From: Prevotella sp.
Lineage (GTDB): Bacteria; Bacteroidota; Bacteroidia; Bacteroidales; Bacteroidaceae
NCBI GenBank assembly: GCA_022781445.1
Contig: JALETQ010000004.1
Coordinates: 40,492 to 104,491, forward strand
Reading direction: 5' to 3'
DNA: 64,000 nucleotides
Position numbers and translations under genes: made by a program. Under the pieces are notes generated by a model, which searched no databases, was not told the origin of the DNA, and was given only the letters and a program-made list of their open reading frames with translations. Below, one piece after another: positions 51,605-61,019 of the stretch. Position 1 is the first letter of the stretch; each line of letters starts with the position of its first letter.

Positions 51605-51697
51605 CTTTGCATAAGTTCGGTAGGCGTTCGGCAAATTGAAAAGCATTTTCTTTGCGCTCACTGACACGAACTTTGCATAAGTTCGGTAGGCGTTCGG
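51605..51697 (+). repeat. Twin 27-bp repeat with promoter-like -7 sequence, copy 2
   Basis: CTTTGCATAAG...GCGTTCGG occurs identically at 51605-51631 and 51671-51697, a 66-bp period, as at 7938-8030. The first copy is preceded by TA-C, giving TACCTTTG (51602-51609), an exact -7 box towards dut. The spacer also resembles that of the other locus (CGGCAAATTGAAAAGC here, CGGCAATTTGAAAGTC on the minus strand there). Confidence 0.7.
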
Positions 51698-51767
51698 AAA
51701 GGAAATGGTTTCCCTACGCGCAGACCGACTTCAACTTTTTTCGGAATAACTGAACCGCAAACACATC

Positions 51768-52205
51768 ATGACACCGGTAAAAATCATCAATCGTTCCCGA
51801 CATCCGCTGCCCGAATATGCCACGCCACAGAGCGCAGGCATGGACCTCAGGGCATTCATTGATCACCCCGTCACCCTCAAACCCATGGAGAGAAAACTCA
51901 TTCCAACGGGACTCTATATTGCACTCCCTCCGGGATTTGAAGCGCAGGTGCGTCCCCGTAGCGGACTGGCACTGAAGCACGGCATCACCGTTTTGAACGC
52001 ACCGGGAACCGTCGATGCCGACTATCGTGGCGAACTGGGCGTGCTGCTGGTGAATCTTTCTGCCGAAAACTTCGTCATCAATGATGGCGAACGCATTGCA
52101 CAAATGATCATCGCACGGCACGAACAGGCAGTCTTCGAAGTGGTGGACCAACTCGACGAAACCGCAAGAGGGGCAGGAGGATACGGCCATACGGGCGTGA
52201 AATGA
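51768..52205 (+). CDS. dut: dUTP diphosphatase
   Basis: The enzyme hydrolyses dUTP to dUMP, keeping uracil out of DNA. The 145 residues contain the five motifs of the trimeric family: AGMDLRA (motif 1), [10 protein letters not shown] (2), [10 protein letters not shown] (3), RIAQMII (4) and [10 protein letters not shown] (5, usually GFGSTG). It is the first gene of the block dut-TPR-DUF4292-EnvC, all on the plus strand with short spacers, an arrangement common in Bacteroidetes. Confidence 0.96.
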   Translation: MTPVKIINRSRHPLPEYATPQSAGMDLRAFIDHPVTLKPMERKLIPTGLYIALPPGFEAQVRPRSGLALKHGITVLNAPGTVDADYRGELGVLLVNLSAENFVINDGERIAQMIIARHEQAVFEVVDQLDETARGAGGYGHTGVK

Positions 52206-52302
52206 CAACCCTATGACACAAAGAGCTCTGCCTTCGGACAGCGACAAGAGCGTGTCGGAAATAAAACGACGGCTCTTTCATACTTCAAAGACAAATAAAG
52301 AC

Positions 52303-54090
52303 ATGGCATCGATCAACCGATTTTTCTCATCTTTCCTCATCGCCACCGCTCTCGGCACGACGGCATTTTCCGTTCATGCCCAACAAGCGAAAACTCCGAC
52401 CGGCCAAATGCCGACGATGAAACACTCCGGCACCTTGAGCGATAATGACGAACAGCGATACCGGATGTTCTACATGGAAGCTATGGCGCAGATGGTAAAG
52501 GAAAACTATGCCGCCGCCTATGACCTCTTGAACCACTGCCTGACCATCAAACCCGACGCTGCCGAACTTTATTTCTTCCTCGTTCCTTATCTGTCGGAAC
52601 TCAAAGAGGACAGCCTCATCATCAAAAACACTGCCAAGGCGGCACGACTACAGCCCGACAACGCCTATTATACCGAACAACTGGGGCTCAATTACCTCTC
52701 GACAAACAAATGGAAAGAAGCAGCAGAGGTGTACGAAAAACTGTGGTCGATGAACAAAACCCGTGAGGATGTACTCGACATCCTTACCCATCTCTACGAA
52801 CAACTCGACAATCCGGAACGACAGTTCGACGCGCTTCAACGCAAGGAAACCCTCGAAGGCCCGACCATGGAAACTACTTTGGGCAAGATGTTCATCCTTA
52901 ACAAACAGGGAAAGAAGAAAGAAGAACTCAAAGAACTCGACAAACTGGCAGCCCACTTCCCTTACGACCTTAACTACAAGGTCATGAAAGGCAACTGGCT
53001 CATGCAGCACAATCAGTCCAAAAAGGCACTCGACATCTACAAAGACGTCATCCGAATAGAGCCGGACAACGTCATGGCGCGTGTCGCTCTGGTGGATTAC
53101 TACAAGCAACAGGGCGAGACCGACAAGGCGGATGCCATGATCGTGGAGATGATTCTCAGCCCGAAGACCGGCAACGACGAGCGTTATGATTTGCTCAACA
53201 AGTACATCGAGGAGGAGGATTCGGCACGAACAAGCCCCCGACAAACGCTCGACCTCCTTGACAAAGCCATCCAAATACCTCCACGCTCGGAGAAAATAGC
53301 CGAACTGAAGGCGGCTTACATGCTCTACAACGGCATGGACTCCGTGGACATCACCGAGGCTTTTGCCACCGTTCTGGACATCAATCCCGAAAATTCGATG
53401 GCTCGCCTGCAGTGCATCAAGGGTGCCGCCGATGCCGAAGACTATGAAAGGCTCTTCAAACTCGCCAAGGACGGCACGATATACGACCCCGATGCCATCG
53501 TATTCCATTACTTCCTTGCCGGCGAATACTATCGCAGAGGCCTGAAAGACGAGGCGTTCACCACCTTCACACAGGCACAACAACTCATCAACGATGCCAC
53601 CGATACCCAGCTGGCAAGCGACATCTATGCCAACATCGGCTACCTTCTCTACGACAAAAAGCAGAAAAAAGAGAGCTTCGATGCCTTCGACAAGAGCCTC
53701 AAGTTCAACGAAGACAACATCGAATGCCTCAACAACTACGCCTATTACCTGACGCTCGAGAACGAAAATCTCGACAAAGCCGAAGTCATGGGGCGCAAAA
53801 TTGTCGAAGCAGAGCCCGACAATGCCAACTTCCTCGATACCTACGCATGGATTCTTTTCCGCCTCAAACGCTACGAAGAGGCGAAGACCTACATCGATAA
53901 AGCCCTCGATGCCGAAACCGAAAGGAGTGCCACGATTCTCGAACATGCCGGCGACATCCACTCCCTTCTGGGTGAAACCGACCGCGCATTGACCTATTGG
54001 AAAGAGGCATACGACAAGAACGGCAACAATGAAACGCTCGCAAGGAAAATCAAGGAGAAACGGTTTGTCGAACCCAAAACAAAGCCTTAA
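52303..54090 (+). CDS. Exported TPR-repeat protein
   Basis: The 595-residue protein starts at ATG 52303, where a signal peptide begins (MASINRFFSSFLIATALG, cleavage near VHAQQ). The open frame reaches back to 52213, but those codons are polar. The mature part is a chain of tetratricopeptide-like helix pairs, for example AAYDLLNHCLTIKPDAAELY near 70, AAEVYEKLWSMNKTREDVL and LDIYKDVIRIEPDNVMARV. These make a superhelical scaffold for protein binding. It lies between dut and a lipoprotein, and its partners are probably envelope proteins; the exact role is unknown. Confidence 0.85.
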   Translation: MASINRFFSSFLIATALGTTAFSVHAQQAKTPTGQMPTMKHSGTLSDNDEQRYRMFYMEAMAQMVKENYAAAYDLLNHCLTIKPDAAELYFFLVPYLSELKEDSLIIKNTAKAARLQPDNAYYTEQLGLNYLSTNKWKEAAEVYEKLWSMNKTREDVLDILTHLYEQLDNPERQFDALQRKETLEGPTMETTLGKMFILNKQGKKKEELKELDKLAAHFPYDLNYKVMKGNWLMQHNQSKKALDIYKDVIRIEPDNVMARVALVDYYKQQGETDKADAMIVEMILSPKTGNDERYDLLNKYIEEEDSARTSPRQTLDLLDKAIQIPPRSEKIAELKAAYMLYNGMDSVDITEAFATVLDINPENSMARLQCIKGAADAEDYERLFKLAKDGTIYDPDAIVFHYFLAGEYYRRGLKDEAFTTFTQAQQLINDATDTQLASDIYANIGYLLYDKKQKKESFDAFDKSLKFNEDNIECLNNYAYYLTLENENLDKAEVMGRKIVEAEPDNANFLDTYAWILFRLKRYEEAKTYIDKALDAETERSATILEHAGDIHSLLGETDRALTYWKEAYDKNGNNETLARKIKEKRFVEPKTKP

Positions 54091-54114
54091 CCCCTCAACC
54101 AACACCAAACATCT

Positions 54115-54999
54115 ATGAAGAAATATGCAAAAATGATATGTCTGGCAGCCGTTGGCCTGCTGACTGCCTGTGTTTCGCAAAAGAATGTGACCACCGGCAA
54201 GGCAACCGACACCACCGTACAGACCTCGAAAGGCAATGCCCGAAAGCAACAGCTGACCTTTGTACAGAAGGTTTCGGACAGGGCTTACCACGGCAAGAAC
54301 ATCGTTTCGAAAATCAATTTCGCCCTCCATTTTGACGGAAAGGACATCAATGTGGGAGGCTCCATACACATCCGGCAAAACGAAGTGATACGCATCCAGC
54401 TCACTCCAATGGGCCTGGTCGAGGTGGGACGCATCGAACTCACGCCCAAAGAGGTGCTCATCGTGGACCGGATACACAAGGAATACATACGGGCTTCGTA
54501 TGAAGAGGTGGACTTCCTCAAGCGAAACGGACTGAACTTCAGTACGCTTCAGGCTCTGTTCTACAACCGGCTGTTCCTCCCCGGCAGCGAAAGGGTGGCC
54601 GAATATGACCTCGAACGCTATGATGCCGACCTGCAATCTGCGGGCAACCTGTGTCCCATCACCTTGCAAAACGACAAGATGAACTTCACATGGAACGCCG
54701 AAAAGGAAAGCGGCAGAATCGTGAAAACTGTCATCACTTACCATCCCCGACAAACCGACGAGGCATCGCTGACATGGAACTACGGCAACTTCATCGACAT
54801 TGCCGCCAACAAAACCTACCCCAAAAACCACGCTTTCGACATCAAAGCCAATATCAAAGGCAGACAAAAGACCATCGGCGTGGAAATCAACATGAACAAA
54901 CCCACCAACGAAGGCGGATGGGAAACGCGCACGACCCTCTCGGACAAATACCGCAAAGTGAGCGTTTCGGAAGTCATCAATAAAATCATGAGCTTGTAA
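54115..54999 (+). CDS. DUF4292 lipoprotein
   Basis: The 294-residue lipoprotein has the signal and lipobox AVGLLTACVSQ. The body matches DUF4292: VSKINFALHFDGKDINVGG, IRIQLTPMGLVEVGRIEL, LIVDRIHKEYIRASYEE, and the C-terminal WNYGNFIDIAANKTYPK. The fold is probably of the LolB/LppX type, a half-open beta barrel that carries lipids or lipoproteins. The EnvC-like gene begins on the last base of the stop codon (TAATG), so these two are coupled. Confidence 0.85.
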   Translation: MKKYAKMICLAAVGLLTACVSQKNVTTGKATDTTVQTSKGNARKQQLTFVQKVSDRAYHGKNIVSKINFALHFDGKDINVGGSIHIRQNEVIRIQLTPMGLVEVGRIELTPKEVLIVDRIHKEYIRASYEEVDFLKRNGLNFSTLQALFYNRLFLPGSERVAEYDLERYDADLQSAGNLCPITLQNDKMNFTWNAEKESGRIVKTVITYHPRQTDEASLTWNYGNFIDIAANKTYPKNHAFDIKANIKGRQKTIGVEINMNKPTNEGGWETRTTLSDKYRKVSVSEVINKIMSL

Positions 55000-56621
55000 T
55001 GAAAGGTGTTTTTCTTCTCACAATGGCATTGACACTGTCGCTTGCCGTGCCTGCACAGCAAACAAAAAAAACGCGACAGGCGACCAAGACATCGCAGGTG
55101 CGCACATCCGACAGAAACACACAGACCCGGAAAAAGGCAGCGGGCAAGACCAACAACAAGAAAACCGGCAAGAAAAAGCCCGTCTATACCAACGCGGAAA
55201 TAAAAGGTCTGCAGAGCCAGAAGAGTCAGATCCAGAGCAACATCAAGGAGAAACAGAAACAGTTGCAGGCCAACCGGGCCGACGTGAAGAAACGGGTGGA
55301 GCAGCTCATGGTCATCAACGGCGAAATCAATGCTGCCAGAAAGACCATCGAGGGCTACCAGACCGACATCAAACAACTCGACAACAACATCGGTTTGCTG
55401 CGCAATCAGAAAGCGACACTCGAAGAACAGCTGGCAGAGAAGAAACAGCAGTTCATGAAATCCATGCGCTACATGGCTAAAAAACGCAACCTGCAGGAAA
55501 CCATGATGTTCGTCTTCAGTGCCAAAAACCTGTCGCAGGCCTACCGTCGCATGAGGTTCATCAAAGGTTATGCCGCCCATGTGCGCTCGCAGGCCGAACA
55601 GATCAGGCAGGAACAGCAGCGCATTCAAGAAAAGGACAACCAACTGCAGGTGCTCCGGCAGGGCAAAAACCAGCTCATGTACAAGAGCCGGCAGGAACAG
55701 GCCTCGCTCGAATCGAAACAGAACGAGCAGCAGGAAATGGTGAAGAGCCTGCAGAACCAGCAGAAAGCCATCACCGCTTTCATTGCCGAACAGCAGAAAA
55801 AACAAGCCGACATCAATGCGCAGATTGACCGGCTCATCGCCATCGAAATAGAAAAAGCACGACAGCGGGCTGCCGAAGAGGCACGACGCAAAGCGGCTGC
55901 TGCCGCGGCTGCAAAGAAAAGACGCGAGGAGGAACGCGCACGACAGCGGGCTGCCGCCTTGGCAAGGGAACGCGAAAACCAACGCCGGATAGAAGAAGCA
56001 CGCCGCCTCGAAGCAAAAAGGAGAAGCGAAGCCGCACAGGCGGCCAAACAGGATGAGGAGAAGCGCAGACGCGCCGCACAGGCTTTGCGCGAAGCCGAAG
56101 CCGAAAGAGCGGCGGCAGAACGGAAGGCCGATGCCGACAAACGACGCAACGAGCTGGCCGAAGAACGAGCCAAAAAGGCCGACAGGGACATCGGCAGCAT
56201 GAGTTCCACCGACCGGGAACTGAGCGGTCGCTTTGAAAACAACAGGGGACGACTGGCGTTTCCCGTCGCAGGCAGCTACAGAATCGTGAGCCATTTCGGT
56301 CAATATAATGTCGAAGGACTGAAGAATGTCTATCTCGACAACAAGGGAATCAACATCATGGCATCGCCGGGCGCAACCGTGAGGTCGGTATTCGCCGGCG
56401 AAGTGAGTGCCGTCTTCGGACATACGGGCACCATCGTTGTCATGGTAAGGCACGGCAGTTACATCTCGGTTTACTGCAATCTCAACTCTGTGAGCGTGCG
56501 AAGAGGACAGCAGGTGGCAGCCCGACAGGCACTCGGAACGTTGGGCGGAAACAGTATTTTGCAGTTCCAGCTCCGCCATGAAACCCGAAAGCTCAACCCC
56601 GAAGTGTGGCTCGGACGATAA
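54999..56621 (+). CDS. EnvC-like murein hydrolase activator with degenerate LytM domain
   Basis: The 540-residue protein has a signal peptide (FLLTMALTLSLAVPAQQ), a basic stretch (30-65), a long coiled coil (about 65-400; heptad-like QLQANRADVKKRVEQLMVIN, then an Ala/Arg/Glu-rich part) and an M23/LytM-like domain (about 420-540). The metal ligands of active M23 enzymes are missing. The HKGID site reads NKGIN, the YAHL site reads YCNL, and LHFEI reads LQFQL. It therefore should not cut peptidoglycan but activate amidases, as EnvC and NlpD do in cell division. It ends the dut block. Confidence 0.88.
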   Translation: MKGVFLLTMALTLSLAVPAQQTKKTRQATKTSQVRTSDRNTQTRKKAAGKTNNKKTGKKKPVYTNAEIKGLQSQKSQIQSNIKEKQKQLQANRADVKKRVEQLMVINGEINAARKTIEGYQTDIKQLDNNIGLLRNQKATLEEQLAEKKQQFMKSMRYMAKKRNLQETMMFVFSAKNLSQAYRRMRFIKGYAAHVRSQAEQIRQEQQRIQEKDNQLQVLRQGKNQLMYKSRQEQASLESKQNEQQEMVKSLQNQQKAITAFIAEQQKKQADINAQIDRLIAIEIEKARQRAAEEARRKAAAAAAAKKRREEERARQRAAALARERENQRRIEEARRLEAKRRSEAAQAAKQDEEKRRRAAQALREAEAERAAAERKADADKRRNELAEERAKKADRDIGSMSSTDRELSGRFENNRGRLAFPVAGSYRIVSHFGQYNVEGLKNVYLDNKGINIMASPGATVRSVFAGEVSAVFGHTGTIVVMVRHGSYISVYCNLNSVSVRRGQQVAARQALGTLGGNSILQFQLRHETRKLNPEVWLGR

Positions 56622-56923
56622 CCCGATGCCCGATCGGCACCGTCGGCACTGACCGATAGGCCCTGCGGATACCGTCGTTGCAACGCCGAGCCGCGAGAAA
56701 GAATCAGCCAATTGGCTTTCAACTGTTTACATAACAAGAACAAAAGTTTTGCCATTTATTTCATTCTGTCGGCCGGTTCAGAAGTCGTCAGAAGTTGGCG
56801 GCAGCCTTTTCAGGGAAAAGAAGATGCGTGACCGCTTGGAACAAACCGACCGGCATGCAGGCAATCTTGTCGGGACATCCCGCAAACAGTCACATCAAAC
56901 CATCATCGAATACACACAGCTCC
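56622..56923. other. Gap before the CDF transporter gene, no gene seen
   Basis: About 300 bases between EnvC and the cation transporter. I see no gene and no confident promoter; AAGTTTTGCC near 56744 only vaguely resembles a -7 box. An open frame continues from the transporter back to 56795, but it does not look coding. Confidence 0.4.
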
Positions 56924-57754
56924 ATGCCGAATAAATTGAAACAAACAACATTTCATATCGAAAAGATGGATTGTCCGTGCGAGGAACGCCTCATCCGGAT
57001 GAGTCTTGAAGCATGTCAGGAGGACATCGAGAAACTCGAATTTAACCTGCAGGAACGTCGTTTGCGGGTGACCCACAGTGGCAACATCCACGCCATTGCC
57101 GACCAAATTGCCCGATTGAACCTCGGGGAGGAGATTGAAAACACCATCGACCTCGATGTCAACGATGCCGACAGGCACCGACAGGCAGCCGAAGACAGCG
57201 ATTCCCTTCAGCGAAAACTCTTGTTGCGCGTACTGACGGTCAACGCCTTGTTCTTTGTGTTCGAGCTTTCGGTGGGTATCATCGGCCGTTCGATGGGACT
57301 GATTGCCGACAGTCTCGATATGCTTGCCGATGCTTTGGTTTACGGCATGAGTCTGTTGGCAGTTGGAACGCTGGTCACAACAAAAAAGAAAGTGGCTTTG
57401 GCGAGCGGTATCATCCAATTGGTTTTAGCCGGAATGGGCATCATCGAGGTCATCAGGCGGTGGCTCACACCCACGCTGCAACCCGACTCGATGCTGATGA
57501 TCGTCATGTCGGCACTGGCCTTGGCTGCCAATGCGTACTGTCTTTGGCTGTTGTCGCGCCACCAAAGTAAAGAGGCGCACATCCGCGCCAGCGTGATTTT
57601 CTCTGCCAATGATGTTGTCATCAACATGGGCGTAATGCTCACCGGTGCGGCAGTGTGGCTGACACAGAGCCGCATTCCCGACCTGTTGATAGGCACGATT
57701 GTGTTCATCATCGTTGTACGTGGGGCGGTGCGCATCCTCAGACTGGCTTCCTGA
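56924..57754 (+). CDS. Cation diffusion facilitator with N-terminal HMA-like domain
   Basis: The 276-residue protein has an N-terminal HMA-like domain (about 5-75: TTFHIEKMDCPCEERLIRM, with Cys-Pro-Cys instead of the usual CxxC). A CDF membrane part with six helices follows (about 95-270). The first half-site shows ADSLDMLADAL (Asp in place of His), and the second, usually HxxxD, reads FSAND with the His replaced by Phe. It may thus have an altered zinc site or a different metal. Probable role: export of zinc, cobalt or cadmium from the cytoplasm. ATG 56924 gives MPNKLKQTTFHIEK, which fits the HMA start. Confidence 0.8.
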   Translation: MPNKLKQTTFHIEKMDCPCEERLIRMSLEACQEDIEKLEFNLQERRLRVTHSGNIHAIADQIARLNLGEEIENTIDLDVNDADRHRQAAEDSDSLQRKLLLRVLTVNALFFVFELSVGIIGRSMGLIADSLDMLADALVYGMSLLAVGTLVTTKKKVALASGIIQLVLAGMGIIEVIRRWLTPTLQPDSMLMIVMSALALAANAYCLWLLSRHQSKEAHIRASVIFSANDVVINMGVMLTGAAVWLTQSRIPDLLIGTIVFIIVVRGAVRILRLAS

Positions 57755-57904
57755 CGGCTCGGCTTGCGCCATTGCTCAGGTGAATGAATTCGGTTACCAA
57801 ACCGCTCAAATCTATATTTCATACCGTTCCTGCCGCTTCCCGATCGGCAATCGAACAAAATCAGATCGGACACTCAGTACCAATTTGGATTGGGATTGAC
57901 AAAA

Positions 57905-57950
57905 AAAATACCGACAACCGCGGCTCATGCACCGTGATTGTCGGTATTTT
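57905..57950. terminator. Hairpin terminator between convergent genes
   Basis: AAAATACCGACAA and TTGTCGGTATTTT form a 13-bp stem, and an inner part pairs further. It has A/T runs on both sides, so it can end transcripts from both directions: the CDF gene (ends 57754) and the NigD-like gene (ends 58080). An inverted AATCGGTCAT-type site (GGTGACCGATTGGGGTTACA, 58064 on) overlaps the end of the latter. The rest of 57755-58079 shows no gene. Confidence 0.8.
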
Positions 57951-58079
57951 GTATATCGGAAAGTCCGCCGTTACGGCAGTAACGGTCGAGAAGGAGGACA
58001 GCAGCGATCCGGCTTCATGTTGCGAAAGTGAACCTTTACCCCCAAATGCAGCCCCATACGGTCGGGTGACCGATTGGGG

Positions 58080-58748
58080 TTACAACACCAATCGCCTCAC
58101 CTGCTTACCGGAAAAGGTCTCGACAGACAGCTCGATGGTGTCGCCTTCGGCACGCGATTTTAACGGAACCGAAAAGTAAAACGGCCGCGTATAATAAGTC
58201 GGAACACCCTTTTGGTCGTGATAAAGCGTCAGACGGAGGGACTCGGAGCCGTCGATAACGGGATGGCGGTCGGTATATATCAATCCGATGACCTGCCTTG
58301 TGTCTTCGGGAAGGGCAGGGTCAGTGCCGCTCTTGATGCCGAGAAACACGTTGAGATAGCGGCGGTCGGCACTCACCCACCACGAACGGAACTCCACGGG
58401 ATCGGCTTTCAGCGGCCGGTCAAAGGGCAGCACCTGCGGAGTAAGCACCGTTACGGGTGACACCGATTGCGGAATGACACGGCCATCGGTGTCGGTCAGG
58501 TCGTAATAGAGCAATGCCCGATAAAGCGTATCGCCACGTTCGGCCCACGAACATTCGACGGGATGGTCGAAAAGAAGGGTCTTCGCATCGTCCGTAACGG
58601 CAGAAACACCGTAACGATGGCTGTCTACCCGAAGCTCGACAAAGTCACCGGTGAGCATCGAAAACTTGCCCGTGCCGGTATAATCGTCGTCGGTTTTGCA
58701 GCCGGAGAGCAACAACATGAGCGGTAAAAGGAGGTGTTTGTAAGTCAT
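58080..58748 (-). CDS. NigD-like lipoprotein
   Basis: The 222-residue protein has a lipoprotein signal (HLLLPLMLLLSGCKTDDDY). It resembles NigD-like proteins of Bacteroidetes: an N-terminal small beta barrel (about 30-125) and a C-terminal domain (about 130-222: EFRSWWVSADRRYLNVFLG, QVIGLIYTDRHPVIDGSESL, LSVETFSGKQVRRLVL). Family function is unknown beyond a link with envelope and bacteriocin-like loci in one case. It is a single gene upstream of a terminator. Confidence 0.65.
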   Translation of the reverse strand: MTYKHLLLPLMLLLSGCKTDDDYTGTGKFSMLTGDFVELRVDSHRYGVSAVTDDAKTLLFDHPVECSWAERGDTLYRALLYYDLTDTDGRVIPQSVSPVTVLTPQVLPFDRPLKADPVEFRSWWVSADRRYLNVFLGIKSGTDPALPEDTRQVIGLIYTDRHPVIDGSESLRLTLYHDQKGVPTYYTRPFYFSVPLKSRAEGDTIELSVETFSGKQVRRLVL

Positions 58749-58851
58749 CTTCGACGGGATGGATGGTGAAAAGGGGCAACGGCGGTCGGTTCATTCGCCG
58801 ACATCGGCTCCCCGGAAGGAAAACGCTCGGAAAGCAACCGCAAGCCACTCG

Positions 58852-60015
58852 TCAGACGAGATGCAGCCCCGTGACCATACAATGGTTACGGAGCGGATTG
58901 GCATACATCGTGTAAAGGCGTTCGCGGAGGTAGTCTTCATCCTTATTTTCGATGTCGATTTTTGCAAGCTGCGCCTCAAAATAGCTTTCAACCTCGCGGC
59001 GGTCGTCGTCCGAATAGTACTTTTCCCACCTGTTTTCGCCCGTCAACAGATCGTCGGCGACGTAATTGGAGGGATACAGACAATAGTTCTTGTATATCTC
59101 ACCGTCCAGATACTTGGCGACAAGCAGGGGCAATTCGGCTTTGGACAGTTCCGGATCGAGGGTCGAGAGCCAACGGTCGATAGAAGGACCGCAATGGAAA
59201 TGGATGCGTCCTTTGTAGCCCATGATACCCGTTTGCATGCTGATTACATCATCGGCAGCCGACTTTTTCCAGTCGGGATTGTCGCGTTTGAGCTGAAATT
59301 CGCGGGCTTTGAGGTAATCGCAGGGGTCATATTCGTAAGAAATCGTCAACGGAACGATGTGCAGCTGTTGCCATCTTTCGATGCAATTGCCCTCTCCCCC
59401 CATCGCCAACATCTTCAGAAGAGCGGGCTGGGTGCGATCGTTGCTGTCCTTGGCACGTCCCTCACGCTGGGCAATCCACACGTTGTCGCGCTTCTCGCGC
59501 ACCACGAAGTGCATGTATTCGGACAGCCGTTTGCTGGCTTCGAGCATCTGCCGGGGAGGCAAAGAACGTTGAACGATGAAGCTCTTGTTGAGCCTTGCGA
59601 GATCTTTGATCCACGGTGTGGCCAGCAGATTGTCGCCGATGGCAACCTCACAGGTGGTGTCAAAGCCCGCATCGATGAGGAAAACACTGAGAAAAGCCGC
59701 ATCGAGCACGATGTCGCGGTGGTTGCTCAGAAAGGTGTAATGTTTCGTTTTGTCAAGCACGGAAGCATCAAACGTGGCACCCTTGGAGCGTTTTTGCAGC
59801 AAATCCTTCAGAAAAACGTAGGAGAAAGCCTTTTGAAACGACAGGGTATCCGTACACGAACGCATCTTCTTCTCGAGCATCGGACGGGGCACATCGGGAT
59901 AAAGATGGTTCAAAACCGCCGAGAACTGCGGGTCGGCGAGAAGTCGGTCGAAGACCTGCGGCAACTCTTCGGGATCAAAAGGTCGGATGTTTTCGTAAAC
60001 AACGGGGGTACGCAT
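58852..60015 (-). CDS. PlsC-type acyltransferase
   Basis: The 387-residue protein contains the acyltransferase motifs HxxxxD (FLSNHRDIVLDAAF near 97) and QREGRAKDSNDRT near 185, as in glycerol-phosphate acyltransferases. It lacks an obvious signal peptide and is probably bound to the inner face of the cytoplasmic membrane, where it would transfer fatty acids to a phospholipid or lipid A precursor. It begins 2 bases after the ddl stop codon and is the last gene of the PASTA-rluD-ddl operon. The exact acceptor is not clear from the sequence. Confidence 0.85.
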   Translation of the reverse strand: MRTPVVYENIRPFDPEELPQVFDRLLADPQFSAVLNHLYPDVPRPMLEKKMRSCTDTLSFQKAFSYVFLKDLLQKRSKGATFDASVLDKTKHYTFLSNHRDIVLDAAFLSVFLIDAGFDTTCEVAIGDNLLATPWIKDLARLNKSFIVQRSLPPRQMLEASKRLSEYMHFVVREKRDNVWIAQREGRAKDSNDRTQPALLKMLAMGGEGNCIERWQQLHIVPLTISYEYDPCDYLKAREFQLKRDNPDWKKSAADDVISMQTGIMGYKGRIHFHCGPSIDRWLSTLDPELSKAELPLLVAKYLDGEIYKNYCLYPSNYVADDLLTGENRWEKYYSDDDRREVESYFEAQLAKIDIENKDEDYLRERLYTMYANPLRNHCMVTGLHLV

Positions 60016-60017
60016 GA

Positions 60018-61019
60018 TCAGAATTGGTTTTCGATGATGTCGGTCAAAACGGCGGCGATGTCGAGTCCGGCGGCTCGAATCTGTTGCGGGATGAAGCTCG
60101 TGGCAGTCATGCCCGGAGTGGTATTGACTTCCAAGAGGTTGAGCTTGTCGTGCCCGTCCTGCCCCTTCGTGATGATATAATCGATGCGAATGATGCCGTT
60201 ACAATGAAGAATGTCGTAGATGGCAGACGTCAAATCCTGCGCTCTCTTGGCGAGTTCGTCGGGGATTCGGGCAGGTGTTATCTCATCGACTTCACCGTTA
60301 TACTTGGCGTTATAGTCGAAAAATTCGTTCTTTGTCACCACTTCCGTCACGGGGAAGACCACCGATTTCTCGGCAGTTTTGTAGCATCCCACGGTGATTT
60401 CGGTTCCGTCGAGGTACTGTTCGACCATCACTTGGTCGCTTTCCATCATGGCATTGCGGAGCGCGGCAGCGAGTTGGTCGATGTTTTTGACCTTGGAGAC
60501 ACCGAAACTGCTGCCGTCTTCAGCCGGTTTGACAAAGCATGGAATGCCAATCCGGTCAAGAACATCTTGTTCCTTTATCAAATCTTCCTGTCCGCGGCGC
60601 ACCAGCAGGCTCTCGGCCACGCGCACCCCGAAGCTCTTGAGGTATTGGTTGAGGGCGAATTTGTTGAACGTCAATGCCTCAACGAGCACGCCTCCGGTGC
60701 TGTAAGGCATACGGATGAGGTCGAAATAACCTTGCATGATGCCGTTTTCGCCGGGTGTTCCGTGAATGGTGATGTAGGCATAGTCGAAGAAAACGCGTCG
60801 GTCATCGACGACAAACGAGAAGTCGTTGCGGTCGATGGGTGCCGTAGTGCCGTCCTCGAGGTGTACTCTCCAATCCGTTCCTTTGACATCTACGATGTAA
60901 ACATGGTAGCGTTGCTTGTCGAAAAACGAATAAAGTCCTTGTCCGGAGCGTAAGGAAACGTCGTGTTCGGACGAATCTCCACCGCAAACGATGGCGATTG
61001 TTCTCTTAGAAGTCTTCAT
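60018..61019 (-). CDS. ddl: D-alanine-D-alanine ligase
   Basis: Ddl joins two D-alanines with ATP for the peptidoglycan stem. The 333 residues show IAIVCGGDSSEHDVSLRSGQ at the N-terminus, IHGTPGENGIMQGYFD near 95, CFVKPAEDGSSFGVSKV near 150 and LLEVNTTPGMTATSFIPQQ near 300, all characteristic of the ATP-grasp family. I chose ATG 61019 since the 48 codons upstream are unlike any Ddl. Its start lies inside the end of rluD (14-base overlap), so the two are translationally linked. Confidence 0.96.
   Translation of the reverse strand: MKTSKRTIAIVCGGDSSEHDVSLRSGQGLYSFFDKQRYHVYIVDVKGTDWRVHLEDGTTAPIDRNDFSFVVDDRRVFFDYAYITIHGTPGENGIMQGYFDLIRMPYSTGGVLVEALTFNKFALNQYLKSFGVRVAESLLVRRGQEDLIKEQDVLDRIGIPCFVKPAEDGSSFGVSKVKNIDQLAAALRNAMMESDQVMVEQYLDGTEITVGCYKTAEKSVVFPVTEVVTKNEFFDYNAKYNGEVDEITPARIPDELAKRAQDLTSAIYDILHCNGIIRIDYIITKGQDGHDKLNLLEVNTTPGMTATSFIPQQIRAAGLDIAAVLTDIIENQF

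Noticed and set aside
54816..56711. A 631-codon minus-strand frame
   Set aside because: It is antisense to the EnvC-like gene; the Ala/Arg/Glu-rich coiled coil gives long antisense frames.
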